Source: a virus
Direction: 5' to 3' (one strand)
DNA length: 29,232 nt
IMG/VR virus record: IMGVR_UViG_3300021964_000354
Coordinates: 1-29,232 of that record
Part shown: one piece after another, positions 11,501-17,802 of the stretch
Layout of the letters: each line of letters begins with the position of its first letter
How positions within the stretch are numbered: position 1 is the stretch's first letter
Position numbers and translations under genes: made by a program
The notes under the pieces: generated by a model
Database searches by the model: none
The model's input: the letters and a program-made list of their open reading frames with translations, nothing else
Told to the model about the DNA's origin: nothing

Positions 11501-12430
11501 ACCTGCTAAACCTGGTTGGTCGGTTTCTGGGTCTATTAATTCATCTACTGCTTCTAAGTACAGTCCTGCTTTTTCTACAAAAGATAACTCTCTTCCTTTA
11601 CCTTCTTTTTCTACATTTATCTTTTCTCCTACTATGTCAGGAAATATCTCTGTAAATATATCTAGGTCTGTTTTAGTTATAAGAGGGTTACCTTCTTCAT
11701 CTACTATCCCTCTAGCTTTCAAAAAGTTTTGTGCTGTTTGTGAAGGTGTGTAATATAAATCATTGTTCTTTAGTCTTGCTTCACTTTGTTTTCTAAAACG
11801 ACTGTACGCTTTAGCATGTGCCATGACACCAACAATAAAGGGCAATTCATTATCTTGTAAATTTTCGTAACCTGCTATCTGTACAACATCAGAGAGTGTT
11901 TTACCTTCTTTGTTTAATTCTTCTTCTAATGTAGCTTGATACTCAACCATGTAGTTCCTAACACCTTTATCTACATTTTGTATAACTGCATCTCCTGCTA
12001 TACGAAGTGTTCCGAATACATAAGATGCAAATGTATCTAAAGCTCTTTTAGCACCTTCTTTTGTAGCAGTACCTAGATTTTCAAAAAAATCTCCTGTAAG
12101 TTTCATCATTAAAGCAGGTCCTAAACTGTAGGATTGTTTTACTTTTTGTTCTGCTGTGTAACCTCTGTTGTTTGTATAAACAGTAGGAGGTGTTGTTGTT
12201 TGTTTATGTAAATCTATAAACTGTTGGTCAGTTAAGTTCATGTCTGCTGCTGCAGCAATAAACTCTGGGTCTTCATTTGGTGCGAGTGATTCTAGTTCCT
12301 CGTATTTGTTTACAAGTTTTTCTACATCTGGTCCTAAGTCAGCTTCTGTTTTGTCTAACTCGTAGTCATACAACTTTTGTTGTTTAAGTTGTTTACTCCA
12401 GTTCTCGCTCCAATCTGTCCATAATGACAT
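5552..12430 (-). CDS. Giant virion-type protein (2,292 aa), probably internal or ejected
   Basis: A single uninterrupted 6.9 kb frame is about a quarter of the window and lies between portal and scaffold/capsid genes. The sequence is soluble-looking and mostly helical, Lys/Asp/Glu/Asn-rich, with few hydrophobic patches (for example around 400-440, GFFAGLINVAKYIALDPFNY) and no signal peptide. I see no polymerase, protease or kinase motif. Very long proteins at this place in other phages (T7 gp15/gp16, N4 virion RNA polymerase, DarB-like or polyvalent proteins) are packaged and injected with the DNA; assigning this one to that group is inference. Its ATG overlaps the stop of the 119-aa gene (TAATG). 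No frameshift is seen over the whole length, which argues for good local sequence quality. Confidence 0.8.
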   Translation of the reverse strand: MSLWTDWSENWSKQLKQQKLYDYELDKTEADLGPDVEKLVNKYEELESLAPNEDPEFIAAAADMNLTDQQFIDLHKQTTTPPTVYTNNRGYTAEQKVKQSYSLGPALMMKLTGDFFENLGTATKEGAKRALDTFASYVFGTLRIAGDAVIQNVDKGVRNYMVEYQATLEEELNKEGKTLSDVVQIAGYENLQDNELPFIVGVMAHAKAYSRFRKQSEARLKNNDLYYTPSQTAQNFLKARGIVDEEGNPLITKTDLDIFTEIFPDIVGEKINVEKEGKGRELSFVEKAGLYLEAVDELIDPETDQPGLAGLLTMSPQFDRQQQLNETFFGQAIPVGLGDGIVFGLTGNLSTNYGYANYVTQFLDDEYDRKEQEAQDALDAGTISGEQYFNILDQAELDKQNAIQDIGYEKTRSMAGFFAGLINVAKYIALDPFNYIVPGSGVLKKTPKQFDEVLTSFGKALPEKLDEGMTLRQVYDENKEIFNSVADIIVQAKDEGRPIATFLINEGFHPDFAYRVKAASTTRDDVIKTLEDGIENGYLVDMYSGGNFTGRGKNKYLQSKVLYESNLEALLSKVLDDSINAAYKRGNGFRDTVLARDIKLPKLKPAELNNTKEAMEYFTRYAYAAKVPESRIEDLAEEFYIAISNGQYFQAKEIFKQKLIYGEVGLQLKNTYGLSDNEIGKFFDKYYLNDKQGFDDTIFKPMSPSRNPDFYDPMEVDIITDRMFNSVASQQDMVHLTKQSIELYGQLKNLDIHGPDIQGLLRATSNKRRFRRKFINKEGEEEMFEIVRKAQDEGVEIDFWKEGSPLKEAIDDVYEEFDDPNILFQAFEKGVQTYDNIMFGFMRTFRYPAFLLGRLSYPLKLMLDGTIKQNIFGMRNILKNPVDYLRLMLNDSEGMLAKALNIKPTTMITGPYRTTVPVEIKGLDKVLPQSVRKSLGVLSDSQNFGVSEIGQLFSADVKFVNNRHVTNTGHELINKGNADHVKAYVYFLYKYVDDELAPSIAGMKRQGYTVEQMGKTLETEPAFIKIVEESNNAIRIRGPKERNLEVGLVETSEDFVRLAKHYSQSIDNYTGGSADLLNVIADAKIGNINLRDFSSLNTDIAIKAERRITTLYNKNVDNLPFEIPYPKIDTKNEINLSKDGFRNLIQSLYFATTQGEGSFIRIPTLKQAYDEYVQAFAVFGRKSELEELIKIHNDPDSVINFSDDVIKTLEAQANKASSTLDEYDEVLSKVIKPKVVQNTYKGETTFTATVFTEQGGNRSVNYLAKNPLNKNSITFTTDLQRAEEAVYKSADAIAEGRLGFDDSKVGTFVTNFKKDEVIYNGQLPNKQQLKEVLKNNYDTGYADSDIDIILKEAEEYLSKPGATREGLENILGLSNKQINLTEMRAKFQSSTKGKSQPNRYTGEITFDVGRKTIEKSLGKKITVAVKKQDITDELVDDVYRFTQNNKDGFSLDLGNPESWGKEVSLFVSPYKTRQLVLAGKDSLTKDAVSMFVRDNQDKLRLVDHVLGGRWDEARGEWYLDVSVKLNRGVKDTREVASVAAYNKVKYLGLAADQLSFGETYLAKNGDLIFKYDDTHELIHNSAVYNLLRTKGKKLLNEKQVKALGDDVIVRGKNYLQSRQGVEIDEKAFVPDSIFEQSFIKGIFDRKNKQLEVFNPRTNSIMQNTTEWQYTSVLDMNDVRADITRNLSAMDIHERALEAAMEANANLLYNLTERGYFAQAYRSGFAFFEAYREYVGRYMLLIANNPKAAVQIGQGTRRGIEENVIVEDRFGDLYLFMPTAGTPLQVHTKSDLGGSATEDVSNEDSRVYIKRGFPLKSLGVGGVGYLPSLGDGITFPLGFVLRDKPSGKKWVEKNIMAGFPLPFTNEPLSLKEIPSELFKMSTPSVAQNWIMAVGDNVGLEGLDEDLWLAATTNGMQIAAQLHPELTGDVDALQEVGALVRENLYTIRTWDRFVSPFAPKLNVLYKIEGNQQNFEEWYDKEGYEAGVAYNNMVELSAIHGFYQDQRKQWVTVLGPKQGEYYALLEVVRLLGLDKYNITEQLTSAGLQVRGKTVSEAGRVPRTTKEYEFVNSHPELAEDFGPVLTYFSREIDEGKIDFSGYQSVKYLGLITPKNGDEMYLEVQRYLASMVSRAAKDNKLQSLIATGTDTNANIQAANAAIDAQVGNWFPMAYGKSEQMNKVLGGELPERLSNDVLVDYLVRTTKDSRFDEFDITPSLKDYVNTRQNAISAVQKIRNYPNESSAINWIITDPSTEAQEVRMRLYDKAYEIIAKEPLFMVVFDEVFSYELNRFGVTN

Positions 12431-12789
12431 TATCCAGGAAACCTTCTACGAACCATATACCCATAATTATTTTGTATGATGTCTAGCAATATCTGTGTGT
12501 TACTACCTGAAGGTAATGATTCTGTTTGTTTACTAGAATCTGCAAATATAGATTCATTTTCATTTTCTGTAGGTTTACCTAAAACATCTTCTGGTGTGTA
12601 CTGTGGCAAATTACCTAATGTAGGCATTCCACTAGTTTGTTGTACTTCTCTTTGTATAGCATCTATTTGTGCTTCTTGTTGAGTTCTACCACCATACTCA
12701 TCATCAGGTATAGCTTTTAAGTCTGCATAAGCGCCATCTAGTTTTGTATCAGTTGCTTGTTTTAGCTTTGATGGTTTTCTTCCTCTCAT
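12430..12789 (-). CDS. Small hydrophilic protein, unknown (119 aa)
   Basis: The N-terminus is strongly basic (MRGRKPSKLKQATDTKLDG) and the rest is Gln/Glu/Ser/Thr-rich, probably disordered in the middle (residues 60-95). The end (NNYGYMVRRRFPG) is basic and aromatic. No family is recognised. Start and stop overlap the neighbours as TAATG on both sides, so it belongs to the late operon between portal and giant protein. It could be a minor structural or assembly protein. Confidence 0.65.
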   Translation of the reverse strand: MRGRKPSKLKQATDTKLDGAYADLKAIPDDEYGGRTQQEAQIDAIQREVQQTSGMPTLGNLPQYTPEDVLGKPTENENESIFADSSKQTESLPSGSNTQILLDIIQNNYGYMVRRRFPG

Positions 12790-13001
12790 TAGAAATCTCC
12801 TGGGTCTTCTACATCTAGTCCTATGTTAAGTCTAATCCACACTCCAGGTATAGGAGTCGGTACAATAACTTGTCCCACAGGAAAATCTCCAGGCATTTCT
12901 CCATCTGCAAAAAGTGTTGTTTCTATTGTTGGGTCAAGTTCTTCTGTAGATAGCTCATCCCAATCTTCTTGGTTTACTATATTATAAAATTCTTGATTCA
13001 T
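12789..13001 (-). CDS. Small acidic protein, unknown (70 aa)
   Basis: From ATG 13001 the protein begins MNQEFYNIVNQEDWDEL and is acidic, with a Pro/Val-rich segment (VGQVIVPTPIPGVWIRL) that may form strands. An upstream ATG at 13037 would add 12 residues but would overlap the portal gene; a GGAGG about 13 bases before 13001 favours the shorter form, though the spacing is long. The stop overlaps the next start. No family is recognised; the place just after the portal suggests a head-completion or virion role. Confidence 0.55.
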   Translation of the reverse strand: MNQEFYNIVNQEDWDELSTEELDPTIETTLFADGEMPGDFPVGQVIVPTPIPGVWIRLNIGLDVEDPGDF

Positions 13002-13002
13002 T

Positions 13003-14043
13003 TTAGACAACTGGACCTCCTTGTGCAGGTACGCCACCTGCTAATCCTGCAAGTACAGATGCTATATCTGGTTCACCTTGCGGAACTTGTGGTTGACCTA
13101 GCAACTGTGGCTCTTGACCAATTAAAGATTCTTCTTCTGGTGTAGGTTCTTCACCTTCTGGTGTGTAAAACTTATCAAGAACTTCTGTCATACTTTGTGG
13201 ATTCTTTCTTATCTCTATAGCTGCCATAGTAGCTTTAGGATTACCTTGTGCTGCTTGTGCCATAAGAGATTCAAACAATACTGTTTCTGCTTTTTCTGCA
13301 TTAATACGACTTTGTATCTTAGATATATTATCTAGTCCATCCATATTTTCTTGTAATGTCTGTGTATCAATGATGCCCTGTTGTTTTAATTGCAACCCTG
13401 TAATTATTTTTTGTGGCTCATCAAATCCTGCCATTACTCCATACACTCTTCGTGTATCATACATTTCAGAAATGTCAGAAGATGGTGTATAAGTTTCTTT
13501 AAAAGCTGTTCCATTGTGCATACCTGCAATAGGTTTACGAACATCAGCAAACAATGACTCATCATATTCTAATCTTTTAGCATCTAGTTCTTCTATAGCT
13601 TCTTTTAGTACGCTTTGATATTCTCGTACATGTAACGAAGCTGATTGACCTAGTTCTTCTAATCCTCTACCTGTGACAAATGCGTTAGGTGATTGTCCAT
13701 CATCAGATACTGGATAAGCTGCACCAAGTCTAAGGTGTCTTTCTAATCTATCTACTTGTTGAAATAATTGATATGGTAAGTTGTTAACTGGTTTTGATAC
13801 AGTTGAACCAGGAGCAAAGTAGTTTACAGCTCCTCTACCTTTTCTGTATTTTCCAGACTCTATCTCTCCTGTAATGTTTGTTTCTGTAAACACTGCATCT
13901 TCCATAGCAATAGTTCCAAGTATGTTAATCTTTGCCATGTTCGCCATAAGTCCTGTAATGTGTTGGAACTGACTTTGCATTTGGTCAAACGAATATCGTT
14001 TAGCTACAACAAAACAAGGTCCTGATTTCAACATATTAGGCAT
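13003..14043 (-). CDS. Portal protein, C-terminal part (separated by apparent frameshift)
   Basis: This 346-codon frame starts MPNMLKSGPCFVVAKRY and continues the portal protein encoded by the preceding frame. The frame is open upstream of its first ATG and reads N-K-I-I-D-F before MPNM, which joins naturally to the ...FLPEI end of the N-terminal frame. The body (MEDAVFTETNITGEIESGKY, then Tyr/Gln/Leu-rich helices) is typical of portal wing and stem regions, and the Pro/Gln/Glu-rich tail is the usual disordered portal C-terminus. It may be translated as one protein (assembly error or programmed frameshift) or by reinitiation at ATG 14043, 6 bases beyond the upstream stop. No strong Shine-Dalgarno precedes that ATG. 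Confidence 0.75.
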   Translation of the reverse strand: MPNMLKSGPCFVVAKRYSFDQMQSQFQHITGLMANMAKINILGTIAMEDAVFTETNITGEIESGKYRKGRGAVNYFAPGSTVSKPVNNLPYQLFQQVDRLERHLRLGAAYPVSDDGQSPNAFVTGRGLEELGQSASLHVREYQSVLKEAIEELDAKRLEYDESLFADVRKPIAGMHNGTAFKETYTPSSDISEMYDTRRVYGVMAGFDEPQKIITGLQLKQQGIIDTQTLQENMDGLDNISKIQSRINAEKAETVLFESLMAQAAQGNPKATMAAIEIRKNPQSMTEVLDKFYTPEGEEPTPEEESLIGQEPQLLGQPQVPQGEPDIASVLAGLAGGVPAQGGPVV

Positions 14044-14048
14044 AAAAT

Positions 14049-14783
14049 CTATAATCTTATTATTTCTGGTAGGAACACATAAGTTCCCTCTTTATCTCTA
14101 AACTCAACAACAACTTTTCCTTGACCAGTTGAGTTAGCCCAACTGCCTTGTCGTTCAGTTGTTTCTATAAGAACTGAGTATGCACTTTCTTGTGCTGTTT
14201 CGTTTTGTGCATAAATGTACTGTTTAGCTTCAGGATATTGTTCTGCAAGTATGCCATGAGGTACTCTACGAATAATTGCTAACTCACTAGGGTTTTGGTC
14301 ATTACCAAAGTTTCCTGGATAACAATTAAAAGAATCTTCTAGTTCTGCATAAGGATATGGATTTCCATCTCTATCTCTTCTATGTTTTATAGTCCAAACA
14401 ACAAAACCATAACCAGGTAACCATCTAGCTGCTTGTGGCAACTGTCTGTCTAGTTTATTAAATTTGTCATAAGAAGTAACAATGCGTTCTAGTTTTTCAG
14501 ATTTTTTCTTTGCTCTCTCTGAGTCTTTATCATTAATTAAATCTACTTTTAAGTCAGGCGCTCTACCTAATTTCTGTGCAAATCTTTCTAGTGCTGTTAA
14601 AAATAAGTTAGGTGCAGGTAGTTGATTATATTCAACTTTCATTTTGTCACCAAGTAATGCTTTTACTGCTGCTTCTCCACCATTCATAATGTCACGAATC
14701 CTAGACCTGTCTAACATTCCCTCTTGATTTATAGCTCGTAAGTAATCTACTTTTTGTGCTAATTGTTCGCTATTTAAAGGCAT
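14049..14783 (-). CDS. Portal protein, N-terminal part
   Basis: The first 244 residues (MPLNSEQLAQKVDYLRAINQ) directly follow the terminase stop with no gap and a TTGGAG ribosome site inside the terminase end. The order terminase-portal is standard. The portal is the dodecameric ring at the capsid vertex through which DNA is packaged and ejected. The frame stops at 14049 after VVVEFRDKEGTYVFLPEI plus three residues, in the middle of what should be one domain; the next frame (-1 relative) resumes it. Adding one A in the AAATAATAAG run near 14058-14067 would give one 593-residue protein, a normal portal length. Confidence 0.8.
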   Translation of the reverse strand: MPLNSEQLAQKVDYLRAINQEGMLDRSRIRDIMNGGEAAVKALLGDKMKVEYNQLPAPNLFLTALERFAQKLGRAPDLKVDLINDKDSERAKKKSEKLERIVTSYDKFNKLDRQLPQAARWLPGYGFVVWTIKHRRDRDGNPYPYAELEDSFNCYPGNFGNDQNPSELAIIRRVPHGILAEQYPEAKQYIYAQNETAQESAYSVLIETTERQGSWANSTGQGKVVVEFRDKEGTYVFLPEIIRL

Positions 14784-16703
14784 TTATCTCCAATTATCTA
14801 TATCTATACTACTAGGTTCGTACCCAGAAAAGCTAGGATTATAATCATATCCTAACTCAGCAAATCGTTCTTTTTGCATACGCCTAATGGATTTCATAGG
14901 AAACCAACTAGCCATAACAATATCAGTTTTAGTACCTACAGTTTTACTTTTATTTCTAGCTGAACTGAAATATACTAACTGACTTGTATATAAGTTTACC
15001 TTTTCTTGCGCTTCAAATCCAAGATATGGCAAAGAAATTTTTTGTTCTTGAAACATTGGACGCATAGCAGTAACACCATAAATAGGGTCAAATTTATTTT
15101 TATGTGTTTCATGTCCCTCTAAAAATATTGCATGTCCAGAAGCAAACTCTCTTATACTCTTGTCTTGTCGTATTGCTTTCTGAAAACCATTCTCTTCAAT
15201 CACCCAGTGTGATAAATTGTATTTCATCCACCACTCTTTGATAATTTCTAATGCTTGTGGAATACCTCCACCTAAACTGTTATTCATATCAACCATGTGT
15301 AATGTATTTTCTGCAGAGTCATAAGCCCACAAAAATGCAGCTTGATAACCTGTAGAGGCAGGGTCTAACCCTGCTATTAGTCTTGTACCTGGAGGTACTT
15401 GACCAATATCTCTTTTTTGATTACGACAGGCTTCTATCTCTTCACGACTAAATAAACTTAGACCATCAGGCATAGCAACATTGAGATAAACCATTTCAAA
15501 TATAGCTCTACCACCTGTAGTTTCTGCTGCTCGTTTTCTATCCATTAACCATTTGTAAGTTCTTTTTCCTGCCCACAACATACAGTCAACATGTTCTTCC
15601 TCATTCCAATCAGGTAATGTACATCCACTGTCATGTGCTTCTTCTACTAAAGTTTTCCAAGATTCGTTATCTACAAGATGAGAATACAAATCGTCATAGT
15701 GCTGTCGTGAACCAATTACAATCATAGCAGTATGTTCCTCTTTACGACTAGAGAGTGTTGTTGTCCACCAGTTCCTTGTGTTCTCTCTAGAAGCAGGTTG
15801 CATTGTAGAACTGTGGTCCTCAATGTCATCAGCAATAATTATGTCACAGTCACGAGATAGAATCTTACCACCACGACCTATACCCACCATTGTCGGTGAC
15901 TTAATACCAGTAACTGTTCTTGTACCTACTGTAAACTCTGTTGATGACCACGCTTTACCACTTCTGTTTTGTGGTTTAAATTTTGGTCCTGGTCCACATA
16001 TCTCTTCTATTAATAATTCATTATTTTCTAGTTGGTCCATTACAGAAGATACTGAGTTTTTTGCTATGTCTTCATTACCACCAACCCACAATATTCTTAC
16101 ATTAGGATTTTGTGTAATTAACCATACTGTAAAGTGTATAAGTAAATCAGTCTTACCATGTCGAGGTGGGGATAATATCATGTGCTGTTGACCTTTTTCT
16201 ATAGACTCCAATATAGACTCAATCCATCTTGTGTGGAACTTAGGTGTGTCATAAGGTTTACCTTGTTCTGTCTGAAAGTATCTAGCTCTAAATTCTTTAA
16301 AATGTTCTATGGTTTGTTCAGACTCAACAGGTGTCCAGTTTTCTTGTTGCATCTCTGTATCTAAATCTTCTAAGTATGCGTTGTACGCCATAGACACAGA
16401 AGCTACAGAAGTTTCTAATACTTTTGCTACATCTGATAAAGTCATTTTTTTTACAAGTATCTCGTTACCTAAACCAGATTCTTTTAGGTCATCATAAACT
16501 TTACCTCTACGACTTTGTACATTTTTTCTTTGGCTAGGTATAACTAAAGTATCTTCTTCTTGTGACCACACCTCACCTTTTTTCTTAGCTCTTTTCTTTT
16601 GTGTGTTTATTCTGTTACGACATTTCTCACTACAAAACTTTCTAGCTTTTGGTGGTAAAACTTTGTGACAACCTGCAGCGTAACATAATTTTTTATCTGC
16701 CAT
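14784..16703 (-). CDS. terL: Terminase large subunit (ATPase and nuclease)
   Basis: This is the packaging motor, which pumps DNA into the prohead and cuts concatemers. From ATG 16703 (639 residues) it has an N-terminal four-cysteine zinc finger (Cys 7, 12, 24, 28, ending FCSEKC), a helix-turn-helix-like segment (about 87-107, MTLSDVAKVLETSVASVSMAY region), a Walker A SPPRHGKTD (178-186), a Walker B CDIIIADDIED (286-296) and an RNase-H-like nuclease start at AGLDPAS (444-450). A GTG at 16712 would add three residues. The fused zinc finger plus HTH may take the place of a separate small terminase, since no small-subunit gene is seen next to it. The start lies inside the preceding zinc-ribbon microgene. 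Confidence 0.93.
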   Translation of the reverse strand: MADKKLCYAAGCHKVLPPKARKFCSEKCRNRINTQKKRAKKKGEVWSQEEDTLVIPSQRKNVQSRRGKVYDDLKESGLGNEILVKKMTLSDVAKVLETSVASVSMAYNAYLEDLDTEMQQENWTPVESEQTIEHFKEFRARYFQTEQGKPYDTPKFHTRWIESILESIEKGQQHMILSPPRHGKTDLLIHFTVWLITQNPNVRILWVGGNEDIAKNSVSSVMDQLENNELLIEEICGPGPKFKPQNRSGKAWSSTEFTVGTRTVTGIKSPTMVGIGRGGKILSRDCDIIIADDIEDHSSTMQPASRENTRNWWTTTLSSRKEEHTAMIVIGSRQHYDDLYSHLVDNESWKTLVEEAHDSGCTLPDWNEEEHVDCMLWAGKRTYKWLMDRKRAAETTGGRAIFEMVYLNVAMPDGLSLFSREEIEACRNQKRDIGQVPPGTRLIAGLDPASTGYQAAFLWAYDSAENTLHMVDMNNSLGGGIPQALEIIKEWWMKYNLSHWVIEENGFQKAIRQDKSIREFASGHAIFLEGHETHKNKFDPIYGVTAMRPMFQEQKISLPYLGFEAQEKVNLYTSQLVYFSSARNKSKTVGTKTDIVMASWFPMKSIRRMQKERFAELGYDYNPSFSGYEPSSIDIDNWR

Positions 16704-16791
16704 ACTTATCACATTCTTTATTCTTACACTTCATGTCGTCCTTTGGTAGCAACACCTCTCCACAACTTGGACAGGGGATTATAATACTCAA
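16693..16791 (-). CDS. Possible 32-residue zinc-ribbon protein (TTG start)
   Basis: A frame from TTG at 16791, directly after the stop of the previous gene, encodes a peptide with CPSC (7-10) and CKNKEC (22-27), the two halves of a zinc ribbon, and ends inside the terminase gene (11-base overlap with ATG 16703). The paired cysteines in so short a frame are unlikely to be chance, but there is only a weak AAGAAAAAA ribosome site and a non-ATG start. It may help couple terminase translation. Confidence 0.5.
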   Translation of the reverse strand: MSIIIPCPSCGEVLLPKDDMKCKNKECDKYGR

Positions 16792-16950
16792 TTATTTTTT
16801 CTTACGAGTTGTTTTCTTTTTATTCTTAGGAAATCCTGCCTTCATGTTAGCATACGCTTTAGGACTAATTGTAGAGTTCTTTTTAGACCTACTTGTCCCT
16901 GCTTTTTTCCTTTTGTTCATATTATGATACAAACCTTTTTTAGCTGCCAT
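16792..16950 (-). CDS. Small very basic protein (52 aa), MAAKKGLYHNMNKRKK type
   Basis: The protein begins MAAKKGLYHNMNKRKKAG and is over one third Lys/Arg, ending in a TTRKKK tail. Short proteins of this MxxKKGLxxNxxxKRKR type recur in marine phage genomes as far as I recall, with no known function. Nucleic-acid binding is a reasonable guess from charge. AAAGGTG lies about 7 bases before the ATG. The gene overlaps the end of the upstream cysteine protein gene by 11 bases and belongs to the leftward operon leading into terminase. Confidence 0.75.
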   Translation of the reverse strand: MAAKKGLYHNMNKRKKAGTSRSKKNSTISPKAYANMKAGFPKNKKKTTRKKK

Positions 16951-17128
16951 TTACAACACCTTTCCATTTAGCGCACCATGCAAATGATTGCACTGTTGCT
17001 TTCCATAGTGTACAGTAACCTGAAGGTTCATAGAAACCACAGTTACTACATTTCTGATTAGCTTTAGGTGCTAGTTGATACTTCTTAGGTAAATTACTAG
17101 ATAACTGTTCTTGGTTATTTATAGCCAT
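16940..17128 (-). CDS. Four-cysteine protein resembling high-potential iron-sulfur protein (62 aa)
   Basis: The second half shows C-x2-C-x8-C-x12-C (Cys 27, 30, 39, 52) with aromatic context CSNCGFYEP, GYCTLW and FAWCAKW. That layout matches the cluster-binding pattern of HiPIP proteins, which hold a 4Fe-4S cluster; a structural zinc site is the alternative. There is no Tat or Sec signal, unlike bacterial HiPIPs, so it should be cytoplasmic or packaged. It lies in the short-gene leader of the late operon next to other Cys-rich and Lys-rich small proteins. Confidence 0.7.
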   Translation of the reverse strand: MAINNQEQLSSNLPKKYQLAPKANQKCSNCGFYEPSGYCTLWKATVQSFAWCAKWKGVVNGS

Positions 17129-17131
17129 AAC

Positions 17132-17389
17132 TTACCAAGCTCTGCAAGACCAATACCTTGCTGTAGTTTCGTCAGTAGCTGTGTCACATTTCATCCTTGC
17201 TCTAAAACTTTTACGAGCTTCAGGATTATTTTTTCGTATTTTCATGTTAGGGTCACCAAACATTACCTTAATAACTTTGTCACCTTTTTTAACATAAACT
17301 TTAGATTTTTTACGACCATACCCTGGCTCACCTTTTTTAATTGATGAAGGTGACCTTAACTTAACCGACTTACCCTGGTATGTAGCCAT
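17132..17389 (-). CDS. Small basic protein with GDPNM...SFRARMKCD motif (85 aa)
   Basis: The protein is Lys/Arg-rich throughout. The C-terminal half carries FGDPNMKIRKNNPEARKSFR, then a Cys (CDTATDE) and a terminal ARYWSCRAW. I recall similar short proteins in marine phages, without assigned function. The ATG overlaps the stop of a 20-codon Lys-rich frame (TAATG) with AAAAGG about 8 bases before it. Charge and conserved Cys/Trp suggest nucleic-acid or metal binding. Confidence 0.75.
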   Translation of the reverse strand: MATYQGKSVKLRSPSSIKKGEPGYGRKKSKVYVKKGDKVIKVMFGDPNMKIRKNNPEARKSFRARMKCDTATDETTARYWSCRAW

Positions 17390-17451
17390 TAGTAACCTTT
17401 TTTCTTTTTCTTTCCTTTGGAAACTTTTTTCTTTTTTACTTTATATTTCAT
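17389..17451 (-). CDS. Possible 20-residue lysine-rich leader peptide
   Basis: From ATG 17451 the frame encodes MKYKVKKKKVSKGKKKKKGY, with 12 Lys in 20 residues, and its stop overlaps the next ATG (TAATG), so translation would be coupled. No Shine-Dalgarno precedes it; TATAGT lies exactly 6 bases upstream of the ATG (17463-17458), which fits a leaderless mRNA. It may be a true basic peptide or a leader feeding ribosomes into the operon. Confidence 0.45.
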   Translation of the reverse strand: MKYKVKKKKVSKGKKKKKGY

Positions 17452-17457
17452 AGTGTC

Positions 17458-17489
17458 ACTATATCACAAAACCTCCCCGAAGGGAGGTT
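17458..17489 (-). promoter_or_regulatory. Hairpin with UUCG loop followed by TATAGT, head of late operon
   Basis: On the leftward strand AACCTCCC-TTCG-GGGAGGTT (17489-17470) is an 8-bp stem with an extra-stable UUCG tetraloop, followed by TTTTGTGA and TATAGT (17463-17458). The hairpin plus T-rich tail could terminate leftward transcripts coming from the intergenic region, and TATAGT would be the -10 of the next unit, starting at or very near ATG 17451. No -35 is recognisable; the hairpin occupies its place. Confidence 0.5.
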
Positions 17490-17590
17490 CTGTCGTACAG
17501 TCTGTCCATTTACTGTAATGAAAAATATGAAATCCACAAAACTATCACATCTCTTTACATCAGTACACCATATACTTTTGTTACTTAAAG

Positions 17591-17656
17591 ATGAAAAGTT
17601 TTCTTTCTTTTCATAAATTGAATTGTATCCTCATACAATTGCCTGGATTTTCCAGG
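17591..17656. repeat. Three consecutive perfect hairpins
   Basis: ATGAAAAG/CTTTTCAT (17591-17598 with 17607-17614), AATTGTAT/ATACAATT (17621-17628 with 17633-17640, 4-base loop) and CCTGGA/TCCAGG (17642-17647 with 17651-17656, 3-base loop) follow one another within 66 bp. None has a long T-run directly after it on either strand. They lie between the late operon head and the 43-residue zinc-ribbon frame. Their function is unknown; candidates are a replication origin, RNA processing or protein-binding sites. Confidence 0.55.
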
Positions 17657-17664
17657 TATAAACA

Positions 17665-17796
17665 CTATAGTACAGGCGCGATTATATCGTTGAGAAAAAT
17701 TTTTTTATTTTGACACTTGTCACATAAACCATCAGTAAGTTGGTCCGCCCAAAAAGGTTGTAAACACTTGTCGCAATCTTCTACTGGTATATCCAT
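17665..17796 (-). CDS. Possible 43-residue zinc-ribbon microprotein
   Basis: The frame from ATG 17796 encodes a peptide with CDKC (8-11) and CDKC (25-28), separated by LQPFWADQLTDGL. This is a clear treble-clef or zinc-ribbon knuckle pair, ending in a hydrophobic tail (IFLNDIIAPVL). There is no Shine-Dalgarno. TATAGT lies exactly 6 bases upstream of the ATG (17808-17803), preceded by a GCAA-loop hairpin, the same arrangement as at 17451. It would be the first gene of the leftward unit. The cysteine pattern makes it more likely real than chance. Confidence 0.5.
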   Translation of the reverse strand: MDIPVEDCDKCLQPFWADQLTDGLCDKCQNKKIFLNDIIAPVL

Positions 17797-17802
17797 ACTG
17801 TT

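Noticed and set aside
15778-16191. 137-codon rightward frame opposite terminase
   Set aside because: It lies wholly antisense to the ATPase core of terminase, and its Ser/Pro-rich composition fits a shadow frame.
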